Below, in pieces: positions 44,437 to 54,555 of a DNA stretch of 64,000 bases. The stretch spans positions 62,001 through 126,000 of the forward strand of contig NZ_CDBR01000099.1 in assembly GCF_000819685.1 (NCBI RefSeq), in the 5' to 3' direction. The position numbers and the translations under genes were made by a program. Source of the stretch: Aeromonas allosaccharophila (GTDB lineage Bacteria; Pseudomonadota; Gammaproteobacteria; Enterobacterales; Aeromonadaceae). The notes below the pieces were generated by a model that saw only the letters and a list, made by a program, of their open reading frames with translations, was not told the DNA's origin and did not search any database. Position 1 is the stretch's first letter. Every line of letters begins with the position of its first letter.

Positions 44437-45317
44437 AACCCCTCCTGCCACTGTTGTTGCAGCGTCTGGCTGTTATCGAGCAGGTAGAGGCGCTGCACCA
44501 GCGGTAGCAACTGCTGCTTGCTGTGGGCCAGCTGCTGCTCGGCGGCTTGCCGGTAGCGGCGGGAGAAACCGGCATGGCCTCCATCCAGCCAGCCCTGATA
44601 GTGTTGCCCGGGCCGATCGATGGCCACCGGCAGTTGGCCGCCTCGGGGAAGGGCTGCCTCGAGGGGATCGCGGATCTGCCAATAGTGAATATCGTGGCGC
44701 CGCGAGAGCAGCTGCAACTGCTGGCAGAGCGCCGATTCGCAGGGCCTGTGATCGGTGATGATCGTCAACTTGGCTCCGTGAGGTAGCTTCAGGCCGGACA
44801 AGGTGTCGCCCAGCGAGTGAGAGAGCGCACGTCGTGCCAGCCCTTGCTGGTAGTGATGGCAGAGGGATTCGAGCAGGGGCAGCACGCTGCCGCGCTGGTG
44901 TTGGGGAATAAGCCCGTGGCAGATCAGAGTGTTGTGTTGCTTCATTCCTTGCCAGATCAGGGCTGCCGCCAGCTCGCACCCCAGGCGCGCTTTGAGCTGC
45001 AGCGTAGAGCCGAAATACATGGCGGGAGAGAGATCGAGCAGCAGCCAGTGCGCCTGATCGAGCTCCTCGCTATAGAGGCGGGTAAAGGGACGACCGAGGC
45101 GTGCCGTCACTCGCCAGTCGATATGGCGTACCTCGTCACCAGCCTGATAGGCGCGCAGCTCGCGAAACGTGAGTCCGGGAGAGCGGCCAGGTTTGCCGCG
45201 TTCGCTATTGCTTCGGCCTAAGTTAGGTGGCTTCTTGGCCTTGGCCCAGAGCCGGATATTGAGCAGCCGTGGCAGTGACAGGGCGATGTCGGGATGCAGA
45301 CCGGGTTCTAGGGACAT
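44421..45317 (-). CDS. DUF58 protein (copy 2)
   Basis: A 298-aa DUF58 protein. The hallmark is SPGLTFRELRAYQAGDEVRHIDWRVTARLGRPFTRLYSEE (about residues 44-85), leading into a VWA-like fold (WLLLDLSPAM). It overlaps MoxR by 10 nt and DUF4381 by 16 nt. Confidence 0.87.
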   Translation of the reverse strand: MSLEPGLHPDIALSLPRLLNIRLWAKAKKPPNLGRSNSERGKPGRSPGLTFRELRAYQAGDEVRHIDWRVTARLGRPFTRLYSEELDQAHWLLLDLSPAMYFGSTLQLKARLGCELAAALIWQGMKQHNTLICHGLIPQHQRGSVLPLLESLCHHYQQGLARRALSHSLGDTLSGLKLPHGAKLTIITDHRPCESALCQQLQLLSRRHDIHYWQIRDPLEAALPRGGQLPVAIDRPGQHYQGWLDGGHAGFSRRYRQAAEQQLAHSKQQLLPLVQRLYLLDNSQTLQQQWQEGLCHQG

Positions 45318-46258
45318 GGCACCTGATCCAGCAGTTGGGCGATCAGGATATCATTATCCAGATTGTCGGCCAGTGCCTGATAGCTGGGAATAAGGCGGTG
45401 GCGCAGCACCGGATAGGCTTGCAGCTGGATATCTTCCGGCAGCACATAATCACGTCCGGCGAGCCAGGCTCGGGCGCGGGCGGAGCGAGCCAGCCCCAGC
45501 GTAGCCCGAGGGCTGGCCCCCACGGCAATCAATGGCTCAAGGGCAGGGCAAAGGCCACTACCCGGCCGGGTGGCGCAGACCAGCTCCACCAGATAGTGCT
45601 CCAGTCGGCTTTGCATGGTCACCGCCAGCACCTCGCTGCGGGCACGCTGCAAGGTGGTCTGACTCAGGGTCACTGGTGCCGCGCCCAGCTGTTCGCCGCT
45701 GGCGTTGAGCTGCAAGATGGCGAGCTCCATAGTGGGGCTTGGGTAATCCACCATCAGCTTGAGCAGAAAGCGGTCTAGCTGGGCCTCCGGCAGGGGATAG
45801 GTTCCCTCCTGCTCGATAGGATTCTGGGTGGCGGCGACCATAAAGAGAGGTGGCAGCCGCCAGCTCTTTTTGCCCACGGTGATCTGGTGTTCGGCCATGG
45901 CTTCCAGCAGCGCTGATTGCACCTTGGCCGGCGCTCGGTTGATCTCGTCTGCCAGCACCAGATGGTTGAAGAGGGGGCCTGGCTGGAAAACAAAACTGGC
46001 ATCCTGCGGGTGAAACACCTCGCTACCGGTGAGATCGGCGGGGAGCAGATCGGGGGTAAACTGGATACGGGCAAAGCGTCCCTCGACGGCGCCAGCGAGC
46101 GCCTTGACGGCGCGGGTTTTGGCCAGCCCGGGGGCCCCTTCGATTAACACATGTCCTTCACATAACAGGGCAATCAGGAGCCCTTCTATTAGCTCATCCT
46201 GCCCCAAGATCTGACTGCCAAGATAGTCCCTAAGCGCGCTGAACTCGGCCGCTGCCAT
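45308..46258 (-). CDS. MoxR-family AAA+ ATPase (copy 2)
   Basis: A 316-aa MoxR ATPase, paralogue of that at 21420-22397. Walker A is EGAPGLAKT near residue 38; [45 protein letters not shown] and [22 protein letters not shown] follow. It is the first gene of an eight-gene minus-strand operon ending with ECF sigma and DUF3379. It diverges from fadI across 182 bp. Confidence 0.93.
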   Translation of the reverse strand: MAAAEFSALRDYLGSQILGQDELIEGLLIALLCEGHVLIEGAPGLAKTRAVKALAGAVEGRFARIQFTPDLLPADLTGSEVFHPQDASFVFQPGPLFNHLVLADEINRAPAKVQSALLEAMAEHQITVGKKSWRLPPLFMVAATQNPIEQEGTYPLPEAQLDRFLLKLMVDYPSPTMELAILQLNASGEQLGAAPVTLSQTTLQRARSEVLAVTMQSRLEHYLVELVCATRPGSGLCPALEPLIAVGASPRATLGLARSARARAWLAGRDYVLPEDIQLQAYPVLRHRLIPSYQALADNLDNDILIAQLLDQVPCP

Positions 46259-46400
46259 GCGATAAACCCGTTGTTTTTATGGAAGTTGATCTTTTTATAC
46301 TCCAGTTGCTCCCCAAGGGCGAGCAAAGGGGGCTTGCCGTGCTTAATTTAGTTTCAATCAGCTGTATGAAACTTGTGATTGAATTGTTAATATGTGGCGC

Positions 46401-46418
46401 AATGAGGTCAGACCTCTG
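46401..46418. promoter_or_regulatory. FadR operator upstream of fadI
   Basis: The palindrome GAGGTCAGACCTC (46404-46416) contains the FadR core GGTCAGACC. It lies 23-40 bp before the fadI start, fitting repression of beta-oxidation genes by FadR when acyl-CoA is absent. The moxR promoter is also in this region. Confidence 0.65.
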
Positions 46419-46440
46419 CCTTTTAAACCAAGGAGCCAGG

Positions 46441-47751
46441 ATGAAACAGCCATTGAAACTGACGACTCGCCAGGGCGAACGGATTGCCGTCGTGGCGGGG
46501 CTGCGTACCCCTTTTGCCAAGCAGGCAACCGCCTTTCATGGCGTCCCTGCAGTCGATCTCGGCAAACTGGTGGTGAGCGAGATGCTTGCCCGTACCGATC
46601 TCGATCCCAAGCTTATCGACCAGCTGGTGTTTGGCCAGGTGGTTCAGATGCCGGAAGCCCCCAACATTGCCCGCGAGATCGTGCTCGGTACTGGCATGAG
46701 CGTCAATACCGATGCCTATAGCGTCTCCCGCGCTTGCGCCACCAGTTTTCAGGCGGTGGCCAACGTCACCGAATCCATCATGGCCGGTACCGTAGACATC
46801 GCCATCGCCGGTGGTGCGGACTCATCCTCCGTGCTGCCCATCGGGGTGAGCAAGACGCTGGCCCGCGCTCTGGTGGATCTCAACAAGGCGCGCAATCTGC
46901 AGCAGCGCTTCAATATTCTGCGGACATTGAGGGTCAAGGATCTGCTGCCGGTACCGCCTGCTGTGGCGGAATATTCGACCGGTCTCTCCATGGGACAGAC
47001 CGCCGAGCAGATGGCCAAGAGTCACCAGATCAGCCGCGAGGCGCAAGATGCGCTGGCTCATCGCTCCCACACCCTGGCCGCGCAGGCTTGGGCTGATGGC
47101 AAGCTCAGCGGTGAGGTGTTTACCGCCCATGTACCGCCTTACAAGTCACCGCTGGAGCGGGACAACAATATCCGTGAAAGCTCGGATCTCGCGAGCTACG
47201 CCAAGCTCAAACCGGTGTTTGACCGGGTTCATGGCACAGTCACTGCAGCCAACGCCACGCCGCTGACCGATGGCGCCGCTGCCGTGTTGCTGATGCGGGA
47301 AGGTCGGGCGAAAGAGCTGGGCCTCGAGCCGCTTGGTTATATCCGCAGCTTCGCCTTCTCGGCCATTGATGTCTGGCAAGACATGCTGATGGGGCCCTCC
47401 TATGCCACGCCGCTGGCGCTGGACAGAGCTGGTATCACGCTCAGCGATCTGACCTTGATCGACATGCACGAAGCCTTTGCCGCCCAGACCCTGGCCAACC
47501 TCAAGATGTTTGCAAGCGCCGAGTTTGCCCGTGACAAGCTGGGTCGCGAACAGGCCATCGGCGAGGTAGACATGGACAAGTTCAACGTCCTCGGCGGTTC
47601 GCTGGCCTACGGCCACCCCTTTGCCGCGACCGGTGCGCGGATGATCACCCAGACCCTGCACGAGTTGCGTCGTCGCGGTGGGGGATTGGGGCTCAATACC
47701 GCCTGTGCGGCGGGTGGATTGGGCGTGGCTATGGTGTTGGAGGTTGAATGA
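46441..47751 (+). CDS. fadI: Fatty acid oxidation thiolase, beta subunit
   Basis: A 436-aa 3-ketoacyl-CoA thiolase (E. coli FadI is also 436 aa), partner of FadJ in anaerobic or alternative beta-oxidation. Active-site residues are C99 (SRACATSFQ), H392 ([11 protein letters not shown]) and C422 ([10 protein letters not shown]). The ATG at 46441 has AAGGAG nearby; an in-frame upstream ATG at 46279 has no ribosome-binding site. It overlaps fadJ by 4 nt (ATGA). Confidence 0.96.
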   Translation: MKQPLKLTTRQGERIAVVAGLRTPFAKQATAFHGVPAVDLGKLVVSEMLARTDLDPKLIDQLVFGQVVQMPEAPNIAREIVLGTGMSVNTDAYSVSRACATSFQAVANVTESIMAGTVDIAIAGGADSSSVLPIGVSKTLARALVDLNKARNLQQRFNILRTLRVKDLLPVPPAVAEYSTGLSMGQTAEQMAKSHQISREAQDALAHRSHTLAAQAWADGKLSGEVFTAHVPPYKSPLERDNNIRESSDLASYAKLKPVFDRVHGTVTAANATPLTDGAAAVLLMREGRAKELGLEPLGYIRSFAFSAIDVWQDMLMGPSYATPLALDRAGITLSDLTLIDMHEAFAAQTLANLKMFASAEFARDKLGREQAIGEVDMDKFNVLGGSLAYGHPFAATGARMITQTLHELRRRGGGLGLNTACAAGGLGVAMVLEVE

Positions 47752-49898
47752 TGAGCGCTAAGACTTTTTCCCTGGATGTTCGCAAAGATGGCATCGGCAT
47801 CCTCACCATGGATGTGCCGGGCGAGAGCATGAATACCCTCAAGGCTGCCTTTGTGGAGGAGATCCGCACCGTGCTGGCCGAGGTCAAACGCAACAAGGAT
47901 CTGATCGGTCTGGTGATCACCTCCGGCAAGAAGGACTCCTTCATCGCCGGTGCCGATATCACCATGCTGGCCGCCTGCACCAGTGCCAAGGATGCCGAGA
48001 CCCTGTCGCGGGAAGGGCAGGAGATCTTTGCCGAGATCGAGGGGCTGACCATTCCGGTGATCGCAGCCATTCACGGCCCCTGCCTCGGTGGCGGGCTGGA
48101 GCTGGCATTGGCCTGTCATGGCCGAGTGGTGACCGAGCACGGCAAAACTGTGCTGGGATTGCCAGAAGTGCAGCTCGGTCTGCTGCCGGGCTCTGGCGGT
48201 ACCCAGCGTCTGCCGCGCCTCATCGGGGTGGCCAAGGCGCTGGATCTGATGCTGACCGGCAAGCAGGTGCGGGCCAAACAAGCCAAGAAATTGGGGCTGG
48301 TGGACGATGTGGTGCCGCCTTCCATCCTGTTGGATGCTGCCATCAAGCTGGCCAAGAAGGGCAAACCGCGCCATCAGTTGAAACGGGATCTGCAGGGCAA
48401 GGTGCTGGAGACCAACAAGCTGGGTCGCAAGGTGCTGTTCGATCAGGCCAGCAAGGGGGTGAAAGCCAAGACCCGTGGCAACTACCCGGCGCCGGAGCGG
48501 ATCCTCGAGGTGGTGCGCATCGGTGTAGAGGAGGGGATGAAGGCCGGTCTGGCCGCCGAGTCCCGCCACTTTGGCGAGCTGGTGATGACGGCAGAGTCTG
48601 CTGCTCTGCGCTCCATCTTCTTTGCCACCACCGAGATGAAGAAAGAGGTCACCTATCAGGGGGCTGAGCCGCGCAAGGTGGCCCATGCCGCCGTGCTGGG
48701 CGGTGGTCTGATGGGCGGCGGCATCGCGTTCGTCACCGCCACCAAGGCGGGCGTACCGGTGCGGATCAAGGATGTAGCCAGCAGTGGCATCGGTAATGCC
48801 ATGCGCTACAGCTACGACATTCTGGCCAAGAAGCTCAAGCGCCGTCACATCCTGCGCAGCGAGCTGGAAAAGCAGATGAGCCTGCTGACCGGTACCCTCG
48901 ACTACTCCGGTTTCCACCGGGTCGACATGGTAGTGGAGGCTGTGTTTGAAGATCTCAATCTCAAACACCAGATGGTGAAGGACGTGGAGCGTGAGTGCGG
49001 TGAGCACACCGTGTTTGCCTCCAACACCTCATCACTGCCCATCAACCAGATTGCGGCAGAGGCGGCGCATCCGGAGCGGATCGTGGGGCTGCACTACTTC
49101 AGCCCGGTGGACAAGATGCCGCTGGCGGAGATCATCCCCCACGCTGGCACCAGTGCCGAGACGGTCGCCACCACGCTGGCTTTTGCCCGAGCCCAGGGCA
49201 AAACGCCCATCGTGGTGAAGGATGAAGCCGGTTTCTACGTCAACCGCATTCTCGCGCCCTACATGAATGAAGCGGCGCGATTGGTGCTGGAAGGGGAGCC
49301 GGTGGAGGTGCTGGACAGCGCACTGCTGGACTTTGGTTTCCCGGTTGGTCCCATCACCTTGCTCGATGAGGTGGGGATCGATGTGGGTGCCAAGATATCC
49401 CCCATTCTCGAGAAAGAGCTGGGTGGCGAGCAATTCCAGGCGCCCAAGGCGTTCGACAAGCTGCTGCAAAACGATCGCAAGGGACGCAAGAACGGCAAGG
49501 GCTTCTATCTCTACGGCAAGGCGGCACCGCGCAACAAGCTGACCGGCAAAGAGGGCAAGAAAACGGTGGACGAGAGCGTCTATGGCGTGCTCGGCATCAA
49601 GCCTTCCGCCAAGCTGGCCCGTCAGGAGATCGCCGAGCGCTGCGTACTGCTGATGCTCAACGAAGCGGCCATGGCGCTGGATAGCGGTGTGGTGGCCTCG
49701 GCCCGTGATGGCGATATCGGGGCCATCTTCGGCATCGGCTTCCCGCCTTTCCTCGGCGGCCCGTTCCGCTACATGGACACGCTCGGGATCGATTATCTGG
49801 TTGGCCGTCTGGAGTATTACCAGAAGCGCCACGGCGACCGGTTTGCCCCCTGTGCCCGCCTCAAGGCGATGGCCGCAGAGCAGCAGACTTTCTACTGA
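47748..49898 (+). CDS. fadJ: Fatty acid oxidation complex, alpha subunit
   Basis: A 716-aa bifunctional enoyl-CoA hydratase/3-hydroxyacyl-CoA dehydrogenase. The N-terminal crotonase domain has IAGADI and [15 protein letters not shown] with [20 protein letters not shown]. The NAD-binding domain begins at about residue 310 ([14 protein letters not shown]) and is followed by the 3HCDH C-terminal repeats. E. coli FadJ is 714 aa. Two adjacent ATG codons (47748 and 47751) are possible; GGAGG is upstream of both. Confidence 0.95.
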   Translation: MMSAKTFSLDVRKDGIGILTMDVPGESMNTLKAAFVEEIRTVLAEVKRNKDLIGLVITSGKKDSFIAGADITMLAACTSAKDAETLSREGQEIFAEIEGLTIPVIAAIHGPCLGGGLELALACHGRVVTEHGKTVLGLPEVQLGLLPGSGGTQRLPRLIGVAKALDLMLTGKQVRAKQAKKLGLVDDVVPPSILLDAAIKLAKKGKPRHQLKRDLQGKVLETNKLGRKVLFDQASKGVKAKTRGNYPAPERILEVVRIGVEEGMKAGLAAESRHFGELVMTAESAALRSIFFATTEMKKEVTYQGAEPRKVAHAAVLGGGLMGGGIAFVTATKAGVPVRIKDVASSGIGNAMRYSYDILAKKLKRRHILRSELEKQMSLLTGTLDYSGFHRVDMVVEAVFEDLNLKHQMVKDVERECGEHTVFASNTSSLPINQIAAEAAHPERIVGLHYFSPVDKMPLAEIIPHAGTSAETVATTLAFARAQGKTPIVVKDEAGFYVNRILAPYMNEAARLVLEGEPVEVLDSALLDFGFPVGPITLLDEVGIDVGAKISPILEKELGGEQFQAPKAFDKLLQNDRKGRKNGKGFYLYGKAAPRNKLTGKEGKKTVDESVYGVLGIKPSAKLARQEIAERCVLLMLNEAAMALDSGVVASARDGDIGAIFGIGFPPFLGGPFRYMDTLGIDYLVGRLEYYQKRHGDRFAPCARLKAMAAEQQTFY

Positions 49899-49920
49899 TT
49901 GTTTCCCATTATGCCAATTT

Positions 49921-49954
49921 CAACAGGCCCGTATTGTAAGGTGCGGGCCTGTTG
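49921..49954 (+). terminator. Inverted repeat after fadJ
   Basis: CAACAGGCCCG and CGGGCCTGTTG form a perfect 11-bp stem with a 12-nt loop, 22 nt after the fadJ stop. There is no U-tract, so it may be a weak terminator or an RNA-stabilising hairpin. Confidence 0.45.
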
Positions 49955-50004
49955 CTATCGAGGGGTTGGAGATCCCGTTGCACGATATGAGCGAAATACG
50001 GAGT

Positions 50005-50404
50005 GGCAGTTACACAGAATTATTTACAGGCTCGAGTCAGTGGCTGCGCCGCTACCGTTGTAAACTGTGTCTGCGCACCAGCACCGTTCTGACCAAAATG
50101 CCTCTGGCCCGGTTGCGCAAAGCGCAATGCTGGGAAGACTATGCGCAAGCCATCATCGAAGGACTGCCACGTCCGCCAAGGCATCGTGGTGGCAAGGGGC
50201 AACCCCGTGGAACCGGGCAGGCCACCATGCGGATTTTCAGCTGGAGAAGATAAATGCCGAGACGGTCATCGCGGTCTTGAAGCCGCTGGTGTTACCGGAT
50301 GCGGTGCTGTGTAGCGATGGTGAGGGTGTTCGTCAAGGCGAACGGGTGGTTGGTGCATATCACATCCAGCACGTGAATGGGTGTCACCATCGGCAGAAAG
50401 AGTG
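50005..50404 (+). pseudogene. Decayed IS1595/ISXO2-type transposase
   Basis: Two frames carry pieces of one IS1595-family transposase. The first (about 50035-50170) encodes [17 protein letters not shown] with [21 protein letters not shown], matching the zinc-knuckle N-terminus; the second (about 50255-50400) encodes [13 protein letters not shown] with DAVLCSDG and [10 protein letters not shown], matching the C-terminal transposase core. A frameshift and a deletion separate them, and the rest is missing. No terminal inverted repeats were recognised. It marks past insertion between fadIJ and nrd. Confidence 0.6.
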
Positions 50405-50433
50405 AATAGTGCGTTACGGGAGGGGGCGTAAAT

Positions 50434-50479
50434 ATCAAAACGTGTTTGCATGAGGTGCTGGGGCACCCCATGCAACACG
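50434..50479 (-). terminator. Terminator of the nrd operon
   Basis: An imperfect inverted repeat (50441-50458 with 50463-50479, arms containing GTGTTTGCATGAGGTGC and GCACCCCATGCAACAC) has a 4-nt loop. On the minus strand it is followed by TTTTGATATTT, about 55 nt beyond the yfaE stop. It lies at the edge of the transposase remnant. Confidence 0.65.
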
Positions 50480-50532
50480 TAAATTGGGACATAGCCTTTT
50501 TATTGTGCGCGAGTTGCCAGCCTGTGGCGGCG

Positions 50533-50856
50533 TCAGTTCTTCTGAATATCCAGTCGGATGGCGCCGACCTGTTTGCAGCAGCAGGGGAGGCACTCCCCCT
50601 GGGCGACAAATGCCAGCGGCACCGAAGGATAGTGCACCTTGCCGGCCATCAGCGGCGTGCGGCAGGCGCCGCAATAGCCGCTGCGACACTGGAACTCCAC
50701 ATGATGACCGTGGCGCTCCAGGGTCTCCAGCACGCTTTCACCGGGATGGGCGTGCAGCACGGCACCATCCCGGGTATGTACCCGTGGTGCCACGACCGCC
50801 TGCTGTTCGGCAGCTGCGTACGGGGCAGGGGTCAGCGTGTTGGTGGCATCACTCAC
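50533..50856 (-). CDS. yfaE: 2Fe-2S ferredoxin, YfaE-type
   Basis: A 107-aa plant-type 2Fe-2S ferredoxin of the YfaE group, which reduces and maintains the diferric-tyrosyl radical cofactor of the NrdB subunit. The cluster cysteines are in FQCRSGYCGACRTPL and ECLPCCC. The N-terminal 20 residues are longer than in E. coli YfaE (84 aa). The start is GTG at 50856, forming a GTGA overlap with the stop of the duplicated NrdB tail. It is the last gene of the nrd operon. Confidence 0.9.
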   Translation of the reverse strand: MSDATNTLTPAPYAAAEQQAVVAPRVHTRDGAVLHAHPGESVLETLERHGHHVEFQCRSGYCGACRTPLMAGKVHYPSVPLAFVAQGECLPCCCKQVGAIRLDIQKN

Positions 50857-50915
50857 AGCTCGAAATCACCCAACTCATTGGTATTCACTTCACTGTCGAT
50901 CTGGCCGATCAGCAT
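50853..50915 (-). CDS. Duplicated NrdB C-terminal tail, 20-codon ORF
   Basis: Between the nrdB stop and yfaE is a second, diverged copy of the last 60 or so nt of nrdB, repeated with a period of 77 nt. It opens with ATG and encodes [20 protein letters not shown], against [19 protein letters not shown] at the end of NrdB. Substitutions are conservative or silent and the stop (TGA) is kept. It is not in frame with nrdB but starts 14 nt after its stop, so reinitiation is possible, and overlaps yfaE by GTGA. Whether it is translated is unknown; it may be a remnant. Confidence 0.45.
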   Translation of the reverse strand: MLIGQIDSEVNTNELGDFEL

Positions 50916-50929
50916 ATCAGGTCGCTGAC

Positions 50930-52063
50930 TCACAGCTCGAAATCACCCAGGTCGTCAGCATTGACTTCGCTGTCGATCTGACCGACCAGATAGGAGCTTA
51001 CCTCTACCTCTTGCGGGGCGACCTGTACGTTGTCGGAGGAGAGCCAGGTGTTGATCCAGGGGATAGGGTTCTGCTTGGTGCCGGCAAAGGCGGGTTGCAG
51101 GCCGACCGCGCTCATGCGCAGGTTGGTGATGTACTCAACGTACTGGCAGAGAATGTCCTTGTTCAGGCCGATCATGGAGCCGTCCCGGAACAGGTACTCG
51201 GCCCACTCTTTCTCCTGAATGGCTGCTTCCTTGAAGATCTCGAAGCAGGCCTGTTCGCACTCGGCGGCGATCTCGGCCATCTCCGGGTCATCTTGGCCGG
51301 TACGCATCAGGTTCAGCATGTGCTGCGTCCCGGTCAGGTGCAGCGCTTCATCGCGGGCGATCATCTTGATGATCTTGGCGTTGCCTTCCATCAGCTCGCG
51401 CTCGGCGAAGGCAAAGGAGCAGGCGAAGCTGACGTAGAAGCGGATTGCTTCCAGCGCGTTGACGCTCATCAGGCACAGATAAAGCTTCTTCTTCAGCCCG
51501 CGCAATGTGATGGTTACTTCGCGGCCTGCGACAGTATGGGTGCCTTCACCATGCAGGTTGTAGAGCGCGGTCGATTCGATCAGATCGTCGTAGTAGTGGC
51601 TGATGGAACCGGCACGCTTCAAGATCTGCTCGTTGGTCACGATATCGTCAAACACCTGGGCCGGTGAGTTGACGATATTGCGGATGATGTGGGTGTAGGA
51701 GCGAGAGTGGATGGTCTCGGAGAAGGCCCAGGTCTCAATCCAGGTTTCCAGCTCAGGAATAGAGACCAGCGGCAGCAGCGCCACGTTCGGGCTGCGGCCC
51801 TGGATGGAGTCCAGCAGGGTCTGGTACTTCAGGTTGGAGATGAAGATGTGCTGCTCGTGGGGCGGCAGGGCCTGATAGTCGATGCGATCGTGGGAGACAT
51901 CCACCTCTTCCGGGCGCCAGAAGAAGGAGAGCTGCTTTTCGATCAGGCGCTCGAACACTTCGTGCTTTTGTTGATCATAACGGGCTACGTTGACCGATTG
52001 GCCAAAAAACATCGGCTCTTTGAGCTGGTCGTTTTGGGTTTGGCAGAAAGTTGAATAGGCCAT
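50930..52063 (-). CDS. nrdB: Ribonucleotide reductase R2, beta subunit
   Basis: A 377-aa class Ia R2 protein (376 aa in E. coli). The radical Tyr is Y123 in [11 protein letters not shown], with iron ligands E116 and H119 in the same helix; the FeFe ligands [10 protein letters not shown] and [11 protein letters not shown] follow. The C-terminal tail ends [17 protein letters not shown], the segment that binds NrdA. The ATG at 52063 gives the usual N-terminus. It lies 80 nt after nrdA in the same direction and is followed by a diverged copy of its own 3' end. Confidence 0.97.
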   Translation of the reverse strand: MAYSTFCQTQNDQLKEPMFFGQSVNVARYDQQKHEVFERLIEKQLSFFWRPEEVDVSHDRIDYQALPPHEQHIFISNLKYQTLLDSIQGRSPNVALLPLVSIPELETWIETWAFSETIHSRSYTHIIRNIVNSPAQVFDDIVTNEQILKRAGSISHYYDDLIESTALYNLHGEGTHTVAGREVTITLRGLKKKLYLCLMSVNALEAIRFYVSFACSFAFAERELMEGNAKIIKMIARDEALHLTGTQHMLNLMRTGQDDPEMAEIAAECEQACFEIFKEAAIQEKEWAEYLFRDGSMIGLNKDILCQYVEYITNLRMSAVGLQPAFAGTKQNPIPWINTWLSSDNVQVAPQEVEVSSYLVGQIDSEVNADDLGDFEL

Positions 52064-52143
52064 GGTTACCAGAATATGTGAATAGAGAAAACAGGAGAGC
52101 GGGAGCTTCATGCTCCCGCCCGGTTATCAGAACTTGCCGTGAC

Positions 52144-54411
52144 TTAGATTTTGCAAGCCCCGCCAGCGCAACCGTCATCTTGCAGATCGGTCTGGGCATC
52201 GTCTGCACCATCACGGGTGTTGTGATAGTACAGGGTCTTGAGGCCGTATTTGTAGGCGGTCAGCAAGTCCTTCAGCAGCTGTTTCATCGGCACCTTGTTG
52301 CCTTCGAAACGGGCCGGATCGTAGTTGGTGTTGGCAGAAATAGCCTGATCCACAAACTTCTGCATGATACCGACCAGCTGCAGGTAGCCGTCAACGCTCG
52401 GTTGCTTCCAAAGCAATTCGTATTGATCTTTCAGGCGATCATACTCGGGCACCACCTGTTTGAGAATGCCGTCTTTGGAGGCCTTGACCGACACCAGGCC
52501 GCGCGGCGGCTCGATGCCGTTGGTGGCGTTGGAGATCTGGCTGGAGGTCTCGCTCGGCATCAGGGCGGTCAGGGTGGAGTTGCGCAAGCCCACGGACTTG
52601 ATCTCTTCACGCAGGCTTTCCCAATCCAGATGCAGCGGCTCATTGCACAGTACATCCAGATCCTTTTTATAGGTATCGATGGGCAAAATGCCCTGGGCGT
52701 AGGTGGTCTCGCCAAACAGCGGGCAGGGGCCGAACTCGCGAGCCAGCTGCACGGAGGCTTTCAGCAGGTAGTACTGAATGGCCTCGAAGGTGCGGTGAGT
52801 CAGGGCCAGACCGGAGCCGTCAGAGTAACGGGCGCCGTTTTTGGCCAGGTAGTAGGCGTAGTTGATGACGCCGATCCCCAGGGTGCGACGACCCATGCTG
52901 CCCCTCTTGGCGGCGGCAATCGGGTAGTCCTGATAGTCGAGCAGGGCGTCGAGGGCACGCACGGCCAGATCGGCCATCTCTTCCAGATCTTCCAGCTTCT
53001 CGATGGCACCCAGGTTGAAGGCAGAGAGGGTGCACAGGGCGATTTCGCCACTCTCGTCGTCGATGTTGTTGAGCGGCTTGGTCGGCAGCGCAATTTCTAG
53101 GCAGAGGTTGGACTGGCGCACCGGCGCCACGCTCGGGTCGAACGGACTGTGGGTGTTGCAGTGATCGACGTTCTGGATGTAGATGCGACCGGTACCGGCA
53201 CGCTCCTGCATCATCAGGGAGAAGAGGTCTACCGCTTTCAGGGTCTTCTTGCGAATGGCAGGATCCTGCTCGTACTTGACGTAGAGCGCTTCGAACTTGT
53301 CCTGATCCGCGAAGAAGGCATCGTACAGACCCGGCGCATCGGACGGGGAGAACAATGTAATGTCACCGCCCTTGATGAGTCGCTGATACATCAGCTTGTT
53401 GATCTGCACGCCGTAGTCCATGTGACGAACCCGGTTCTCTTCCACGCCGCGGTTGTTCTTCAGCACCAGCAGGCTTTCCACTTCGGTGTGCCACAGCGGG
53501 TAGAACAGGGTGGCCGCACCGCCGCGCACGCCGCCCTGGGAGCAGCACTTCACCGCAGTCTGGAAGTATTTGTAGAAGGGGATGCAACCGGTGTGGAACG
53601 CTTCGCCGCCACGGATGGGGCTGCCCAGACCACGGATGCGACCGGCGTTGATGCCGATACCGGCGCGTTGGGACACGTAACGCACGATAGAGCTGGCGGT
53701 GGCGTTGATGGAGTCCAGGCTGTCATCGCACTCGATCAGTACGCAGGAGCTGAACTGGCGGGTCGGGGTACGCACGCCGCTCATGATCGGGGTCGGCAGC
53801 GAGATCTTGAAGGTCGAGACCGCATCATAGAAGCGCTTGATGTAGTCCAGACGGGTATCTTTCGGATACTTGGAGAAGAGGCAGGCCGCAACCAGCATAT
53901 AGAGGAACTGCGGGCTCTCGTAGATCTCGCCGGTGACGCGGTTCTGCACCAGATATTTGCCTTCCAACTGCTTGACTGCCGCGTAGGAGAAATCCATATC
54001 GCGCCAGTGATCCAGATGGGTGTTCAGCGCTTCGAATTCGGCCTGGGTGTAGTCTTCCAGCAGGTGCTTGTCGTACTTGCCCATGTCCACCAGACGAGCC
54101 ACGTGCTGGTAGAGGTGGGGCGGTTCGAACTGACCATAGGCCTTCTTGCGCAGGTGGAAGATGGCCAGACGGGCTGCCATGTACTGGTAGTCCGGGGTCT
54201 GCTCGGAGATGAGATCAGCCGTCGCCTTGATGATGGTTTCGTGAATGTCGGCGGTACGGATACCGTCATAGAACTGGATGTGGGATTTGAGCTCTACCTG
54301 GGAGACCGACACGTTGTCGAGCCCTTCGGCGGCCCAGTCCAGCACGCGGTGAATTTTATCCAGATCGATGGGTTCTTTGTGTCCGTTACGCTTCGTCACA
54401 AACAAGTTCAT
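52144..54411 (-). CDS. nrdA: Ribonucleotide reductase R1, alpha subunit
   Basis: A 755-aa class Ia R1 protein (761 aa in E. coli) that reduces ribonucleoside diphosphates. It has an N-terminal ATP-cone (residues 1-90), the (beta/alpha)10 barrel with FSSCVLIECDDSLDS and the active-site NLCLEIALPT, and the C-terminal redox pair in CAGGACKI. The start at 54411 (AAGG about 10 nt upstream) gives NLFVTKRNGHKEPIDLDKIHRV; an in-frame upstream ATG at 54447 lacks support. Confidence 0.97.
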   Translation of the reverse strand: MNLFVTKRNGHKEPIDLDKIHRVLDWAAEGLDNVSVSQVELKSHIQFYDGIRTADIHETIIKATADLISEQTPDYQYMAARLAIFHLRKKAYGQFEPPHLYQHVARLVDMGKYDKHLLEDYTQAEFEALNTHLDHWRDMDFSYAAVKQLEGKYLVQNRVTGEIYESPQFLYMLVAACLFSKYPKDTRLDYIKRFYDAVSTFKISLPTPIMSGVRTPTRQFSSCVLIECDDSLDSINATASSIVRYVSQRAGIGINAGRIRGLGSPIRGGEAFHTGCIPFYKYFQTAVKCCSQGGVRGGAATLFYPLWHTEVESLLVLKNNRGVEENRVRHMDYGVQINKLMYQRLIKGGDITLFSPSDAPGLYDAFFADQDKFEALYVKYEQDPAIRKKTLKAVDLFSLMMQERAGTGRIYIQNVDHCNTHSPFDPSVAPVRQSNLCLEIALPTKPLNNIDDESGEIALCTLSAFNLGAIEKLEDLEEMADLAVRALDALLDYQDYPIAAAKRGSMGRRTLGIGVINYAYYLAKNGARYSDGSGLALTHRTFEAIQYYLLKASVQLAREFGPCPLFGETTYAQGILPIDTYKKDLDVLCNEPLHLDWESLREEIKSVGLRNSTLTALMPSETSSQISNATNGIEPPRGLVSVKASKDGILKQVVPEYDRLKDQYELLWKQPSVDGYLQLVGIMQKFVDQAISANTNYDPARFEGNKVPMKQLLKDLLTAYKYGLKTLYYHNTRDGADDAQTDLQDDGCAGGACKI

Positions 54412-54510
54412 TGGCTGATGACCTTCAGTTGATTCCCGAAAAACCATCGCACAACGGCACCACCCTGGCCCCGGCGGGGTGCGGGAGTTGGGTAGAGATT
54501 GTGCGATGAA

Positions 54511-54555
54511 TCACAAGATGTAGTGTTATTTTAAGTTCGAGCTACAAGATAGTGA
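54511..54555. promoter_or_regulatory. Putative NrdR box pair
   Basis: TCACAAGATGTAGTGT (54511-54526) matches the NrdR consensus ACACWATATATWGTGT at 13 of 16 positions. A weaker copy at 54540-54555 matches at 9 of 16 and covers the -10 box. They lie about 30 bp apart, a spacing known for NrdR pairs. Confidence 0.5.

Noticed and set aside
53149-54432. 427-codon open frame antisense to nrdA
   Set aside because: Artefact of codon bias in nrdA.
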